Positions 1 through 10,439 of a stretch of DNA of 64,000 nt are shown here, piece after piece. Within the stretch, counting starts at the first letter, position 1. Each line of letters opens with the position of its first letter. The notes below the pieces were generated by a model. That model did no database searches. It saw only the letters and a program-made list of their open reading frames with translations, and was not told the DNA's origin. Origin of the DNA: Acidovorax sp. (GTDB taxonomy: Bacteria > Pseudomonadota > Gammaproteobacteria > Burkholderiales > Burkholderiaceae_C); NCBI RefSeq assembly GCF_027492855.1, contig NZ_JAPUDY010000099.1, forward strand, positions 62,001 to 126,000, written 5' to 3'. The position numbers and the translations under genes were made by a program.

Positions 1-1215
<1,215 letters not shown>

Positions 1216-1230
1216 CGCAGAGGGTGTCGC

Positions 1231-1719
1231 TCAGTCGGTTTTGCCCGCGTTCACCCAGGCAAGGTCCAGCGGCCGGTCTTCGAACTCGGTGTTGAGCACC
1301 ACGGTGCTGGTGGTGCGGGCCACGCCGTCGATGGCCTTGATCTCGTAGATCACGTCTTCCAGCGCGCGCGCGTGGGTGGTGCGGATCTTGGCCAAAAAGT
1401 CGTATTCGCCCGCCACGCTGTGCAGCTCTTCCACCTGGGGCATGGCGCGCAGGCGGGGGGCCACGTCGCGGCAGTGGATGCCGCCATCGTTGCGGATGGC
1501 CACGAAGGCGGTGAAATTCAAGCCCACGCGCTCCGGGTCCACGCTGATCGAAAAGCGGCGGATCACGCCCTTGTCCAGCAGCTTCTTCACGCGCTCATGC
1601 ACGGCGGCAGTGGACAGCCCCACCTCCGCTCCCACGTCGGCATAGGAACGTCGGCCATCTGCCCCCAGTGCCGAAATAATTCTGGCGTCCATGTCATCTG
1701 TCTGAATATTTGCTTGCAT
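1231..1719 (-). CDS. Lrp/AsnC-family transcriptional regulator
   Basis: A 162-residue protein from the ATG at 1719 (MQANIQTDDMDARI). An upstream extension to 1830 would give 199 residues and run into the divergent exporter gene, so the shorter, family-sized start was chosen. The N-terminal winged helix reads DARIISALGADGRRSYADVG then VGLSTAAVHERVKKLLDKG; the C-terminal RAM ligand-binding domain follows (VEELHSVAGEYDFLAKIRT). It lies back to back with a DMT exporter across 70 bp, the usual arrangement for a local regulator that responds to an amino acid and controls its efflux. It converges on the aspartate dehydrogenase gene with only 15 bp between the stops. Confidence 0.9.
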   Translation of the reverse strand: MQANIQTDDMDARIISALGADGRRSYADVGAEVGLSTAAVHERVKKLLDKGVIRRFSISVDPERVGLNFTAFVAIRNDGGIHCRDVAPRLRAMPQVEELHSVAGEYDFLAKIRTTHARALEDVIYEIKAIDGVARTTSTVVLNTEFEDRPLDLAWVNAGKTD

Positions 1720-1789
1720 AGTCGCCTGATTTTGGTAAAAATTCCGAAAACCTTGTGGTTTCCATAAATTATTCGGTGAAGTAAAGAAT

Positions 1790-2758
1790 ATGCCAGCGAT
1801 TTTCAATGCGCAAGCCCGTGCAGCAAGCACCTGGGCGGTGGCCGTGGCCCTGCTGTTGGTCTATGTGGTGTGGGGCACCACGTACTTCGCCATCGGCATT
1901 GCGCTGCAGAGCATGCCGCCGCTGCTCATGAATGCCGTCCGCTTTTTGTGCGCGGGTGGGGTGATGCTGCTCATCGCGCTGTGGCAGGGGCATGCGTTGC
2001 CCACGGCCGTGCAGTGGCGCAACTCGGCCATCGTGGGCGGGCTGATGGTGTTTTTGGCGATGAACTTCATCGGCTTTGCGCAGAAGCTCGGCATTGGTTC
2101 GGGCCTGATGGCGACGGTGGTGACCACCATGCCCATGTGGCTGGCTTTGTGGTCGCGCTGGGGCGGCGAGCGTGTGCCTTTCACCAGCTGGATCGGCCTG
2201 GCGCTTGGTGTGGTGGGCGCGCTGTTGTTGGCGCTGGAGGGCGACTTTTCAGCTACCTGGCTCGGTGCGCTGCTGGCCTTTGGTGCGCCGCTGTGCTGGA
2301 GCATCGGCTCCTACGCGTCGCGCAAACTCTCGCTGCCCGCACCCGCCATGGCTTCGGCTGCACAATGGTTTGTGGGCGGTGCCATGGGGTTGGTGGTGGC
2401 GCTGTGGTTCGAGCCACTTTCCGCGCTGGGCCAGGTCAGCGCGAAGTCGTGGGCGGCATGGGTGTATTTGCTGGTGTTTGGCACGCTGGTCGCGCTCAAT
2501 GCCTACCTGTGGCTGCTGCAGAACACCTCGGCCGCGCTGGCGGGCAGCTATTCGTTTGTGAACCCCGCCGTGGCCTTGCTGGTGGGGGTGGCGCTGGGTG
2601 GTGAGCTGCTCACGGGTTGGGTGTTTGCCGCGCTGCCGCTGATTGGCGCTGCGTTGGCGTTCATCCTGTACGGGCAGGTGTTGCAGCGGTGGATGGAAAA
2701 GCTCAGTCCGGGATTACGGCGGTTGCTTCAATCTCGATCTTCGCGCGCTCTTCCATGA
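1790..2758 (+). CDS. EamA/DMT-family exporter (YedA-like)
   Basis: A 322-residue inner-membrane protein with about ten hydrophobic helices in two EamA repeats; it opens with VAVALLLVYVVWGTTYFAIG and has the second-half signature LLQNTSAALAGSYSFVNPAV. It is closest in type to YedA amino-acid and metabolite exporters. The weak ribosome site aagtaaaga precedes ATG 1790. The gene is divergent from an Lrp/AsnC regulator, suggesting substrate-induced efflux of an amino acid or a kynurenine-type amine. Its last 18 codons (LSPGLRRLLQSRSSRALP) lie antisense to the end of the ridA gene, a convergent overlap of 56 bp. Confidence 0.87.
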   Translation: MPAIFNAQARAASTWAVAVALLLVYVVWGTTYFAIGIALQSMPPLLMNAVRFLCAGGVMLLIALWQGHALPTAVQWRNSAIVGGLMVFLAMNFIGFAQKLGIGSGLMATVVTTMPMWLALWSRWGGERVPFTSWIGLALGVVGALLLALEGDFSATWLGALLAFGAPLCWSIGSYASRKLSLPAPAMASAAQWFVGGAMGLVVALWFEPLSALGQVSAKSWAAWVYLLVFGTLVALNAYLWLLQNTSAALAGSYSFVNPAVALLVGVALGGELLTGWVFAALPLIGAALAFILYGQVLQRWMEKLSPGLRRLLQSRSSRALP

Positions 2759-3104
2759 GCCCCGCCACCTGCACGCAGGCCATCGCCGGAAAGTTCTTGC
2801 CCAGCACCTCGCGGTAGACCGCGCCCAGCTCCTTGAGGCGGCTGTTGTATTCGTTGCGGTCCACCACGTACCAGGTCAGGCGCACCAGGTGCTCGGGGCC
2901 TGCGCCACCGGCCTCGAGCACGGCGCGCACATTCAGCAGCGTTTGCCGGGTCTGGTCGATGAAGTCATCGCTCTCGAACTGCTGCTGTGCGTTCCAGCCG
3001 ATCTGGCCGCCGGTGAAGACCATCGTGCCGCGCGCGGCCACGCCGTTGGCGTAGCCCTTGGGGGGCACCCAGCCGTCGGGTTGTAAAAGGGTGTGCATGG
3101 TCAT
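2703..3104 (-). CDS. RidA-family enamine/imine deaminase
   Basis: A 133-residue protein. The ATG at 3104 overlaps the TGA of the upstream ligase gene (ATGA), which decides the start. RidA features are FTGGQIGWNAQQQ, the linker DQTRQTLLNVRAVLEAGGAG and C-terminal EIEATAVIP. Family members hydrolyse enamines and imines to ketones, releasing ammonia. As the last gene of the 2-aminobenzoyl-CoA operon it probably removes the amino group from the non-aromatic intermediate left after ring dearomatisation. The family Arg before the active site appears changed: the C-terminal part reads NFPAMACVQVAGLMEERAKIE rather than the usual RxxV..A.LP, so it may be a specialised subgroup. Confidence 0.85.
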   Translation of the reverse strand: MTMHTLLQPDGWVPPKGYANGVAARGTMVFTGGQIGWNAQQQFESDDFIDQTRQTLLNVRAVLEAGGAGPEHLVRLTWYVVDRNEYNSRLKELGAVYREVLGKNFPAMACVQVAGLMEERAKIEIEATAVIPD

Positions 3105-4741
3105 GTTTTCTGAGCGCCCTGGCGCAGCTTGAAGCGCTGGAGCTTGCCGGTTTCGGTGCGGGGCAACGCGGTGGCGAACTCCACCACGCGCGGGTATTTG
3201 AATGGGGCGATGGTGGCCTTCACATGGTCCTGCAGCACCTTCACCATGGCGGCATCGCGGGTGTGGCCGGGTTTGAGCACACAGACAGCCTTGACCACCA
3301 TGCCACGCTCTTCGTCGGGGATACCGATCACGCCGCACTCGGCCACGGCGGGGTGGCGCAGCAGGGCGTCTTCCACCTCGGGGCCGCCCACGTTGTAGCC
3401 GGCGGTGATGATCATGTCGTCGTCGCGCGCCTGGTAGAAGAAGTAGCCGTCGGCGTCTTGCACGAAGGCGTCGCCGGGGTAGTTCCAGCCGTTTTTCACA
3501 TACCTGGCCTGGCGTGGGTCGTCCAGGTATTTGCAGCCCGTGGGGCCGATCACGGCGAGCCTGCCCACGGTGCCGCGCGGCACTTCGTGGCCATCATCGT
3601 TCACCACCTTGGCGGTGTAGCCGGGCACCACCTTGCCAACGGCGCCGGGGCGTGTTTCGCCGCCCGCCGATGAGATGAAGATGTGGAACATCTCGGTGGC
3701 GCCGATGCCGTCCGTCATGTCGATGCCGGTGGCGCTCTTCCAGAGCTGGCGTGTGGCGTCGGGCAGGCCCTCGCCCGCGCTCACGCAGGTGCGCAGCTGT
3801 GGCAGGCCGATCTGCCTGGCGAACGGCGCCATCTGGCGGTAGAACGTGGGCGCGGTGTAGCAGATGGTGACGCCCGCTTCGCGCATGAGGCGCACCATGG
3901 TCTCTGGCGTGTAGGGCTGGTCCGGAAAGTACACGCTGGCCCCGGCCCACATCGGAAACACGAGCAAGCCGCCCAGCCCGAAGGTGAAGGCCAGCGGTGG
4001 TGAGCCCGCCACGATGTCGTCGGGTGTGGCGCGCAGCACGTGGCGCGGCCAGGCCTCGCAGGCGGCCAGCACATCGCGGTGGGTGTGCACGGCGGCTTTG
4101 GGCGAGCCCGTGGTGCCAGACGTGAAGGCCATGAGGGCGATGTCATCCGCCGCCGTAGGGCAGGGCAGCGTGGCGCCGGGTTTGCCTTGCGTGCGCTGGA
4201 GCAGGTCAGCCGCATCGGGCGCGGTGTGGAAGGGCACGATGGTGGCCAGCACCGGGTGCTGCGCCTGCGCGGCCTGCAGCTCGGCCAGCAGGCGGCCGTC
4301 GCACAGGGCCAGCGTGGGCTGGGCGCGCTCGATGATGCTGGCGAGCTCGCCCGCGCGCAGCAGCGGCATGGTGGCCACTGCGATCAGCCCCGCGTAGACC
4401 GTGCCCAGCCAGGCCAGCGCCATCTCCACCGTGTTGCCGCCGCGCAGCAACACGCGGTTGCCGGGCACCAGGCCGTGGTCTTGTGTGAGCACTTCGGCAA
4501 TGCGCGCGGCCTCGGTGCGCGCTTCCTGGTAGGTGACGATGCGGTGGGGGCCGCGCAGCAGCGGGCGGTGGGCATGGCCCGCGCGCTCGGCCTGGTCGAA
4601 CAGGGCGTGCACCAGGTTGGCCTGGTCTGCGATCTGCAGCTCGGGCAGGTCGTAGCGCATGGTTGGCAAGGCGGATGCGGGCGGCAGCCGGTCGTGCACA
4701 AAATGGTCGGGTTGGGCGGATGGTTCGGAGGGGGCTTTCAT
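3101..4741 (-). CDS. abmG: 2-aminobenzoate-CoA ligase (benzoate-CoA ligase family)
   Basis: A 546-residue AMP-forming acyl-CoA synthetase. It has the P-loop TSGTTGSPKAAVHTHRD at about residue 210, the A5 region DGIGATEMFHIF, the A7 motif YPGDAF, and C-terminal lysine region LPRTETGKLQRFKLR. The pattern GIGATEMFHIFISS is that of benzoate and 2-aminobenzoate ligases. Placed with the two-domain 2-aminobenzoyl-CoA monooxygenase/reductase, the likely substrate is anthranilate, made into 2-aminobenzoyl-CoA using ATP and CoA. The start is ATG 4741, whose ribosome site (aggagtgatc) overlaps the stop of the acyl-CoA dehydrogenase gene; the end overlaps ridA by ATGA. Benzoate or salicylate specificity cannot be excluded from sequence alone. 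Confidence 0.85.
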   Translation of the reverse strand: MKAPSEPSAQPDHFVHDRLPPASALPTMRYDLPELQIADQANLVHALFDQAERAGHAHRPLLRGPHRIVTYQEARTEAARIAEVLTQDHGLVPGNRVLLRGGNTVEMALAWLGTVYAGLIAVATMPLLRAGELASIIERAQPTLALCDGRLLAELQAAQAQHPVLATIVPFHTAPDAADLLQRTQGKPGATLPCPTAADDIALMAFTSGTTGSPKAAVHTHRDVLAACEAWPRHVLRATPDDIVAGSPPLAFTFGLGGLLVFPMWAGASVYFPDQPYTPETMVRLMREAGVTICYTAPTFYRQMAPFARQIGLPQLRTCVSAGEGLPDATRQLWKSATGIDMTDGIGATEMFHIFISSAGGETRPGAVGKVVPGYTAKVVNDDGHEVPRGTVGRLAVIGPTGCKYLDDPRQARYVKNGWNYPGDAFVQDADGYFFYQARDDDMIITAGYNVGGPEVEDALLRHPAVAECGVIGIPDEERGMVVKAVCVLKPGHTRDAAMVKVLQDHVKATIAPFKYPRVVEFATALPRTETGKLQRFKLRQGAQKT

Positions 4742-4745
4742 GGGA

Positions 4746-5951
4746 TCACTCCTGCAGGACGGCCTTGCCGATGATGAGTTTCTGCACTTCGGTGGCGCCT
4801 TCGTAGATGCGCAGCGAGCGGATGTCGCGGTACAGCGACTCGACCTTGCTGCCCACCTCCACGCCGCGCCCGCCGTGCAGTTGCAGCGCCATGTCGATCA
4901 CGCGCTGGGCGTTTTCGGTGGCGGTCATCTTGGCCATTGCGGCCTCGGCGGTCACGCGCGGCTGGCCCTGGTCGCGCAACCAGGCCGCGCGGTAGGTGAG
5001 CAGCGCGGCGCTGTCCACCAGCGCGGCCATTTCGCCGATCTTGGCTTGTGTGAGCTGAAAGTCGGCCAGCGTCTGGCCGAACATGCGGCGCTGGCGTGCG
5101 TGGTGCACGGCCTCGGCCAGCGCGCGGCGCGCCATGCCCAGGGCTGCGGCAGCAACCGACGCACGGAAGATGTCGAGCGTGCGCATGGCCAGCTTGAAGC
5201 CGCCGTTCTCCTCGCCCAGCAGCGCTGCGGCGGGCACGGCGCAGTCAGTGAATTGCAGCGTAGCCAGCGGGTGCGGCGCCATCACGTGGATGTGGTGCGA
5301 GGTATCAAGCCCTGGCGTGTTCGCATCGACGACGAAAGCGCTGATGCCGCGTGTGCCGCCTGTGGGGTCGGTTTTGGCGAACACGCAGTAGAAGTCGGCG
5401 ATGCCGCCGTTGCTGATCCAGGTCTTGGTGCCGGTCAGGGAATATGAATCATTTTTGCCGCTAGCGCTTGATTCATAAGCGCGAGCAGCTATTGTTTGCA
5501 TAGCACCTACATCCGACCCCGCCTCGGGCTCGGACAGCGCAAACGCCGCGATCAGCTCACCCCGCGCCACACCCTGCAGGTAATGCGCCTGCTGCGCGGG
5601 GCTGCCTGCCAGCGTGATCGCACCGCTGCCCAAACCCTGCATCGCAAACGCGAAGTCTGCGAGTGGCGAGTGGTAGGCCAGCGTCTCGCGCAGCAGCACC
5701 AGCGCGCGCGAGTCGAGCGCGGGCAGAGCGCCGCCATGGGCGGCAGGCACGCAGTAGCGCAGCCAGCCGCCTGCGCCCAGGCGTTGCACCCAGTCGCGGC
5801 AGGCGGCGCGGTCATCGGTTTCATCGACCTCTTGCGCGGCGGCCCAGGGCAGCAGGCCCTCGGCCAACGTGCGGTGGGCATCGTCGAAAAAGGGCAGGGC
5901 CAGGTGCGCGGTAGAGGGCGGGCGGGGCGCGGGGGTCGTTGCAACGTGCAT
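4746..5951 (-). CDS. Acyl-CoA dehydrogenase of the 2-aminobenzoyl-CoA operon
   Basis: A 401-residue FAD enzyme with the two family signatures: [18 protein letters not shown] and, near the C-terminus, [20 protein letters not shown] followed by [18 protein letters not shown]. The EGATEVQ glutamate is the usual catalytic base position. It should oxidise a CoA thioester during the beta-oxidation-like steps after ring reduction. Residues just before [14 protein letters not shown] (the stretch [11 protein letters not shown]) are encoded by a copy of the local GCGCTT palindrome family (5461-5497), so this surface loop has been lengthened by a repeat. The gene follows the hydratase gene after 161 bp that contain a large hairpin. 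Confidence 0.9.
   Translation of the reverse strand: MHVATTPAPRPPSTAHLALPFFDDAHRTLAEGLLPWAAAQEVDETDDRAACRDWVQRLGAGGWLRYCVPAAHGGALPALDSRALVLLRETLAYHSPLADFAFAMQGLGSGAITLAGSPAQQAHYLQGVARGELIAAFALSEPEAGSDVGAMQTIAARAYESSASGKNDSYSLTGTKTWISNGGIADFYCVFAKTDPTGGTRGISAFVVDANTPGLDTSHHIHVMAPHPLATLQFTDCAVPAAALLGEENGGFKLAMRTLDIFRASVAAAALGMARRALAEAVHHARQRRMFGQTLADFQLTQAKIGEMAALVDSAALLTYRAAWLRDQGQPRVTAEAAMAKMTATENAQRVIDMALQLHGGRGVEVGSKVESLYRDIRSLRIYEGATEVQKLIIGKAVLQE
5461..5497. repeat. GCGCTT-N7-AAGCGC palindrome, copy inside acyl-CoA dehydrogenase gene
   Basis: The core reads tagcgcttg, attcat, aagcgcgag, then cagctattg. It is one of seven related copies in the window that share GCGCTT, a 7-base spacer, AAGCGC and a trailing AGCTAT. 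This copy is translated as part of the dehydrogenase. Confidence 0.75.
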
Positions 5952-5982
5952 GGTGGGTGAGGGGCCTGTTTGAATTTCACAC

Positions 5983-6042
5983 CCGTTCGGGCTGAGCCTG
6001 TCGAAGCCTTGCGCAGCGCTTCGACAGGCTCAGCCCGAACGG
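5983..6042. repeat. Perfect 25-bp-arm inverted repeat between hydratase and dehydrogenase genes
   Basis: Arms at 5983-6007 and 6018-6042 are exact reverse complements over 25 bases around a 10-base loop (cttgcgcagc). The arm contains CGGGCTGAG and CTGTCGAAGC, the pattern of a widespread proteobacterial interspersed hairpin. It sits in the only sizeable gap of the operon and has no T-run on either side, so it is a repeat and possible RNA-processing or stability site rather than a classical terminator. Confidence 0.9.
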
Positions 6043-6112
6043 TTCGTGGGGTTGCATGTCGGATCAGCAGAAGATGGAGAGAAACCAAGGCGCTTTCGCA
6101 TAAGCCTCTTTC

Positions 6113-6967
6113 CTAGTCCCCCTGGAACACCGGCTTTTGCTTGGCAGCGAAAGCCTCGTATGCGCGCCGGAAGTCTTCCGTCTGCATGCAGATCGCCTGG
6201 GCCTGCGCCTCGGCCTCAATGGCCTGCTCGATGGTCATGCTCCACTCCTGGCTGAGCATGGTCTTGGTCATGCCATGGGCGAAGGTGGGGCCGCTGGCCA
6301 GTGCGCGCGCCGTGGCCTGCACGTTGGCCAGCAGGTCGGTGCGCTCGTACAAATCGTTGAAGAAACCCCAGGCCAGGCCCTCGTGCGCGGTCATGGCGCG
6401 GCCGGTGAACAGCAGCTCGCTCGCGCGGCCCTGGCCGATCATGCGGGGCAGCAGGGCGCAGGCGCCCATGTCAGCACCGGCCAGGCCCACGCGGGTGAAC
6501 AAAAAGGCTGTCTTGGTGGCCTCGGTGCCATAACGCATGTCGCAGGCCAGCGCCATCATGGCGCCCGCACCGGCGCAGATGCCGTCGATGGCGCCAAGCA
6601 CGGGCTGTGGGCAGGCGCGCATGGCTTTCACCAGGTCGCCCGTCATGCGTGTGAACTCCAGAAGCTCGGGCATGCTCATGGTGGTGAGCGGGCCGATGAT
6701 CTCGTGCACGTCGCCGCCCGAGCAGAAGTTGCCGCCCGCGCCGGTCACCACGATGGCCTTCACGTCGGTGGCAAAACGCAGCGCGTAAAAGAAGTCGCGC
6801 AGCTCGGCATAGCTCTGGAAGGTGAGCGGGTTCTTGCGGTCTGGCCGGTTGAGCGTGACGGTGCCAACGCCCGCATCAAAGCTCCAGGCGAAGTGTTCGG
6901 CCACGTAGCTGGCCTGTGGGTTGAATTGCTCGCGCATGGGGTTGTTTGCCCCGATGTAGTGCTTCAT
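6113..6967 (-). CDS. Enoyl-CoA hydratase/isomerase family protein
   Basis: A 284-residue crotonase-fold protein. The start ATG 6967 overlaps the stop of the MarR gene (ATGA), excluding the longer upstream frame. It shows [19 protein letters not shown], the oxyanion-hole strand [14 protein letters not shown] and the second loop [19 protein letters not shown] with [19 protein letters not shown]. In canonical hydratases two glutamates act near these loops; here the second region has GADMGA, so hydratase, isomerase or C-C hydrolase activity cannot be told apart. In this operon it should act on the CoA thioester formed after dearomatisation of 2-aminobenzoyl-CoA. Confidence 0.88.
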   Translation of the reverse strand: MKHYIGANNPMREQFNPQASYVAEHFAWSFDAGVGTVTLNRPDRKNPLTFQSYAELRDFFYALRFATDVKAIVVTGAGGNFCSGGDVHEIIGPLTTMSMPELLEFTRMTGDLVKAMRACPQPVLGAIDGICAGAGAMMALACDMRYGTEATKTAFLFTRVGLAGADMGACALLPRMIGQGRASELLFTGRAMTAHEGLAWGFFNDLYERTDLLANVQATARALASGPTFAHGMTKTMLSQEWSMTIEQAIEAEAQAQAICMQTEDFRRAYEAFAAKQKPVFQGD

Positions 6968-7443
6968 TCGGCGGTCTCCTGTGTGTGTTCTTTCACCTTG
7001 CCCAGCAGGCGGTACAAGGTGGCGATGTCGCGCTCGCCCAGCGTGGCGAAGGCCTCGACAATCCATTGCTCGTGTTGGCGCGCCATGCCGATAAATTGTT
7101 CGCGGCCCTGGGGCGTGAGGCGCACCAGGTAGGCGCGGCGGTCGCCCTCCACCTCCATGCGCTCCACCAGCCCTTCAGCCACGAGCTGGTCGGTGATTCC
7201 GGTGATGTTGCCGCTGGTCACCATCATGCGGCGCGAGAGCTCTTTCATCTTCATGCCGTCCGGCGCGCGCTCCAGTTGAGCCATCAGGTCGAAGCGCGGC
7301 AAGGTCGTGTCGAACTGCGCGCGCAGGCGGCTGCGCACCTGCTTTTCGATGAGCTGCGTGCAGGTGAGCATGCGCAACCACAGGCGCAGGGCCTCGGGGT
7401 GCTCGCTGGGGGCGGCGCCGTGCAGGCGGGCTTCGAGGTCCAT
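6964..7443 (-). CDS. MarR-family regulator of the anthranilate operon
   Basis: A 159-residue winged-helix protein starting at ATG 7443, two bases after the stop of the upstream monooxygenase gene. MarR features are the dimerisation helix [22 protein letters not shown]-like N-terminus, the recognition region [20 protein letters not shown] and the wing [18 protein letters not shown]. Related regulators in aromatic-acid operons bind CoA thioesters of the pathway substrate and lose DNA contact. It sits inside the operon it probably represses; a 5-4-5 palindrome overlapping the operon promoter (9816-9829) is a candidate binding site. Confidence 0.88.
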   Translation of the reverse strand: MDLEARLHGAAPSEHPEALRLWLRMLTCTQLIEKQVRSRLRAQFDTTLPRFDLMAQLERAPDGMKMKELSRRMMVTSGNITGITDQLVAEGLVERMEVEGDRRAYLVRLTPQGREQFIGMARQHEQWIVEAFATLGERDIATLYRLLGKVKEHTQETAE

Positions 7444-7445
7444 GG

Positions 7446-9806
7446 CTAGCCTTCTTCCTCGGATGCTCTGTTTTTTGTAGCTGATTGCGCTTGATTGGCA
7501 AGCGCTAGCACCTGTTTTTGTTTGGATATCTCGCGCAGCATCTGGTCGCGGCCGCTGGTGTATTGCACCGGCCAGTCGGTGTGCGCGGCGGCCACGGGGC
7601 CCAGCTGTGCGGCGGCGTGCAGCGTCCAGGCCGGGTCGGCCAGGTGGGGGCGGGCAATGGCGCACAGGTCGGCACGGCCCGCGGCGATGATGCTGTTGGC
7701 ATGGTCGGCCTCGGTGATGGCGCCCACGGCCATGGTGGCGATGCCGACCTCGTTGCGGATGCGATCGGCAAACGGTGTCTGGTACATGCGGCCATACACG
7801 GGGCGCGAGCCGCGCGTGGTCTGGCCGGACGAGACATCGATCAGGTCCGCGCCCGCCTGCTGGAACAGGCGCGCGATCTCGATGGCGTCGTCGGGTGTAT
7901 TGCCATCGGGCAGCCAGTCGTGGGCCGAGATGCGCACGCTCATCGGCTTGTCCTGCGGCCACACGGCGCGCAGGGCGGTGAACACTTCGAGCGGGTAGCT
8001 GCAGCGGTTGGCGAGGCTGCCGCCGTATTCGTCGGTGCGCTGGTTGGTCGCAGGGCTGATGAAGCTGGCCAGCAGGTAGCCATGCGCACAGTGCAGCTCC
8101 AGCCAGTCAAAGCCGCAGGCCACGGCGCGCCGGGCGCTGGCGACGAAGGCAGCGGTCAAGGTGTCCATGTCGGCGCGGGTCATGGCCGCGGGTGTCTGGT
8201 TCTGCGCGCCATAGGCCAGTGGGCTGGCGGCCAGCAAGGGCCAGTTGCCTGCTTCCAATGGCTCGTCCGTGCCTTCCCAGCCCACGCGCGTGGAGCCTTT
8301 GGGGCCGCTGTGGCCCAGTTGCAGGCCGATTTTTGCAGTGCTGCTGCCGTGCACGAAGTTCACGATGCGGGCAAAGGCAGTTTGTTGCGCGTCGTTCCAC
8401 AGGCCCGTGCAGGCAGGGGTGATGCGGCCTTCGGGCGTGGGGCTGGTCATCTCCACCATCACCAGCGCGGCACCACCCAGCGCGCGCGCGCCCAGGTGCA
8501 CGAGGTGGAAGTCCTGCGGCACGCCATCGACCGCGCTGTAGGTGGCCATGGGCGAGACGACGATGCGGTTTTTGAGCGTCACGCCGCGCAGCGTGAACGG
8601 CGTGAGCATGGGAGGCACCGCCGCCTTGCCGCCCGCCAGCCAGGCCTCGTAGCCTTCGAGCCACGCGGCGTCGCGCAGCCGCAGGTTTTCGTGGCTGATG
8701 CGCTGGCTGCGGGTGAGCAGCGAATACGCGAACTGCTCGATGGGCATGCCGGTGTAGCGCGAAACGTTCTCGAACCACTCGGTGGAGTTGCGCGCCGCGT
8801 TCTGAATCTTGAGCACTTCCACACTGCGGCGCGCCTCGTAGTGCTGCAGAACGTCGTCGATGGGCAAGCCTGTGGCGAATTCGTTGGCCAGGTCGATCGC
8901 ATCTTCGAGCGCGAGCTTGGTGCCGCTGCCGATGGAAAAATGCGCGGTGTGCGCCGCATCGCCCATCAGCACGATGGGCACGCGCTTGCCGCCAATGGTC
9001 TCGCGGTGCACCCAGGTGTTGCAGATCACGCGCGGAAAACGGATCCAGTTGGCCGAGCCGCGCAGGTGCGTGGCATTGCTGATGAGTGCGTTGCCATCGA
9101 GGTACTTCGCAAACAGCTTTTCGCAGAACGCAATGGCTTCGGGCTGTTCCATCTGATCGAGGCCGTGGGCCTTCCACACCGCCTCGGGCGTTTCGATGAT
9201 GAAGGTGGAGGTGTCGGCATCGAACTGGTAGGCGTGGGCCTGGAACCAGCCGTGCTCGGTCTCTTCGAACGCAAACGTAAAAGCGTCGAGCTTTTTGTGT
9301 GTGCCCAGCCAGACAAAGCGGCATTCGCGCAGGTCGATGTCGGGCTGGTAGGTGGCTGTGTAGCGCGTGCGGATGCGGCTGTTGAGGCCGTCGCTGGCGA
9401 TCACCAGGTCGGCGTTGTACTGCGCGGCGAGCGCCTGGTCGTCGGCCACATCGGTCTCGAACACCAGCTCCACGCCGACCGCCAGGCACCGGTCCTGCAG
9501 GATGTTGAGCAGGCGCTTGCGACCGATGCCGCAAAAACCGTGGCCGGTGGAGCGCACGCTGCGGCCCTTGAAGAACACCTCGATGTCGTCCCAGTGGTTG
9601 AACGCATCGCCGATGAGCGCTGCAGTGGGCGCATCGGCCGCGCGCAGGTTCTCGAGCGTCTGGTCTGACAGCACCACCCCCCAGCCGAAGGTGTCGAACG
9701 GCCGGTTGCGCTCCACCACCGTGACCCGGTGGGCTGGGTTTTGCTGCTTCATGAGCAGGGCGAAGTAGAGACCGGCGGGCCCGCCGCCAATGCAGAGGAT
9801 GTTCAT
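7446..9806 (-). CDS. abmA: 2-aminobenzoyl-CoA monooxygenase/reductase (two-domain flavoprotein)
   Basis: A 786-residue fusion. Residues 1 to about 395 form a group A flavin hydroxylase with the FAD fold IGGGPAG (7-12), the DG region [15 protein letters not shown] and the GD motif [14 protein letters not shown] (about 280-290). Residues from about 400 are an Old Yellow Enzyme-like reductase: [47 protein letters not shown] and IARPHLADP. This architecture is known for 2-aminobenzoyl-CoA monooxygenase/reductase and for salicylyl-CoA 5-hydroxylases; the adjacent ligase favours the former. It hydroxylates and reduces the ring to a non-aromatic cyclohexenone CoA ester. The extreme C-terminus ([11 protein letters not shown] and on) is encoded by a palindromic repeat copy. 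ATG 9806 is the first gene of the operon. Confidence 0.9.
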   Translation of the reverse strand: MNILCIGGGPAGLYFALLMKQQNPAHRVTVVERNRPFDTFGWGVVLSDQTLENLRAADAPTAALIGDAFNHWDDIEVFFKGRSVRSTGHGFCGIGRKRLLNILQDRCLAVGVELVFETDVADDQALAAQYNADLVIASDGLNSRIRTRYTATYQPDIDLRECRFVWLGTHKKLDAFTFAFEETEHGWFQAHAYQFDADTSTFIIETPEAVWKAHGLDQMEQPEAIAFCEKLFAKYLDGNALISNATHLRGSANWIRFPRVICNTWVHRETIGGKRVPIVLMGDAAHTAHFSIGSGTKLALEDAIDLANEFATGLPIDDVLQHYEARRSVEVLKIQNAARNSTEWFENVSRYTGMPIEQFAYSLLTRSQRISHENLRLRDAAWLEGYEAWLAGGKAAVPPMLTPFTLRGVTLKNRIVVSPMATYSAVDGVPQDFHLVHLGARALGGAALVMVEMTSPTPEGRITPACTGLWNDAQQTAFARIVNFVHGSSTAKIGLQLGHSGPKGSTRVGWEGTDEPLEAGNWPLLAASPLAYGAQNQTPAAMTRADMDTLTAAFVASARRAVACGFDWLELHCAHGYLLASFISPATNQRTDEYGGSLANRCSYPLEVFTALRAVWPQDKPMSVRISAHDWLPDGNTPDDAIEIARLFQQAGADLIDVSSGQTTRGSRPVYGRMYQTPFADRIRNEVGIATMAVGAITEADHANSIIAAGRADLCAIARPHLADPAWTLHAAAQLGPVAAAHTDWPVQYTSGRDQMLREISKQKQVLALANQAQSATKNRASEEEG
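7478..7519. repeat. GCGCTT-N7-AAGCGC palindrome, copy in the 3' end of the monooxygenase/reductase gene
   Basis: The core reads gcgctt, gattggc, aagcgctag. It encodes part of the C-terminal tail of the flavoprotein, beyond the conserved reductase domain, and lies just before the MarR gene. Confidence 0.72.
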
Positions 9807-9814
9807 GCTGAAAT

Positions 9815-9842
9815 AGTTTAGGTCTAAACAAAATGCTGTCAA
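9815..9842 (-). promoter_or_regulatory. Sigma-70 type promoter of the anthranilate operon
   Basis: Read on the minus strand there is a perfect TTGACA (9842-9837), a 16-base spacer and TAAACT (9820-9815). Only eight bases separate TAAACT from the ATG at 9806, with no ribosome site between, so transcription would begin at or within a few bases of the start codon. This predicts a leaderless or nearly leaderless mRNA. Confidence 0.6.
9816..9829. promoter_or_regulatory. Candidate MarR operator overlapping the -10 box
   Basis: The palindrome GTTTA-GGTC-TAAAC has perfect 5-base arms and covers the -10 element of the operon promoter. The size and position suit a MarR dimer repressing the operon that encodes it. 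This is an inference from position and symmetry. Confidence 0.5.
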
Positions 9843-10046
9843 TGGGGTGTTCCCATCGCTGGGTGGAGGCCGACGGGCCTGCAGGCGGGTGTGGTCCAAG
9901 GCCGGTAGTTCGTGTTCAAAGTGCGGGGTTTTGCGTCCGGTGGGTTGGATGCGATGGCATCCCCGGCGCACAATAAGATGGGCTGTTCACGCAAGCCTGT
10001 TGGCGTGAACCACTGCATTCAATCCCTTGAAGAAAGCACTTTTCCC

Positions 10047-10385
10047 ATGCTCTACAAGTTCAAATCCCGTTCCACCGCCGACCTGATCATGCTGGAGCCC
10101 GACGGCAAGCGCCTGCTGCAACTGATCGGCAAGGACCCCGGCCCGCGCGGCATCGTGACGGCCGAGCAGATTCCGGCCGCCGTGCAAGCCCTGGAGGCTG
10201 CGGTGTTGGATGAAGAGCGGCGCTTTGGCGAGGGCGGTCAGCCCGCCAACGCCGATGCTGCGGATGAGATGGAGCCCGATGACAAGGACCGCGACCCCGT
10301 GGGCCTGCGCCAGCGCGCCGCGCCCTTCATCGACATGCTGCGCCGCAGCGCCGCCGAAGGCAACGACGTGGTCTGGGGCGCGTAA
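10047..10385 (+). CDS. DUF1840 family protein
   Basis: A 112-residue acidic protein starting at ATG 10047 (MLYKFKSRSTADLIMLEPDG) after agaaagcac as a weak ribosome site; a longer upstream frame begins inside non-coding sequence. The opening YKFKSRSTADLIML and the end RAAPFIDMLRRSAAEGNDVVWG are the recognisable DUF1840 pattern common in beta- and gammaproteobacteria. Function is unknown. It stands alone: the next gene is convergent, 54 bp away. Confidence 0.8.
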   Translation: MLYKFKSRSTADLIMLEPDGKRLLQLIGKDPGPRGIVTAEQIPAAVQALEAAVLDEERRFGEGGQPANADAADEMEPDDKDRDPVGLRQRAAPFIDMLRRSAAEGNDVVWGA

Positions 10386-10439
10386 AAGCCAGCCTGCCCC
10401 GCTTGGCCCGCCGGGTCTGCGGTGCGGGCGGCCGGGGTT

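Noticed and set aside
7518-9668. A plus-strand open frame of about 716 codons
   Set aside because: Antisense shadow of the monooxygenase/reductase gene, with no recognisable motif and the same His/Gly/Val-rich composition as other shadows.
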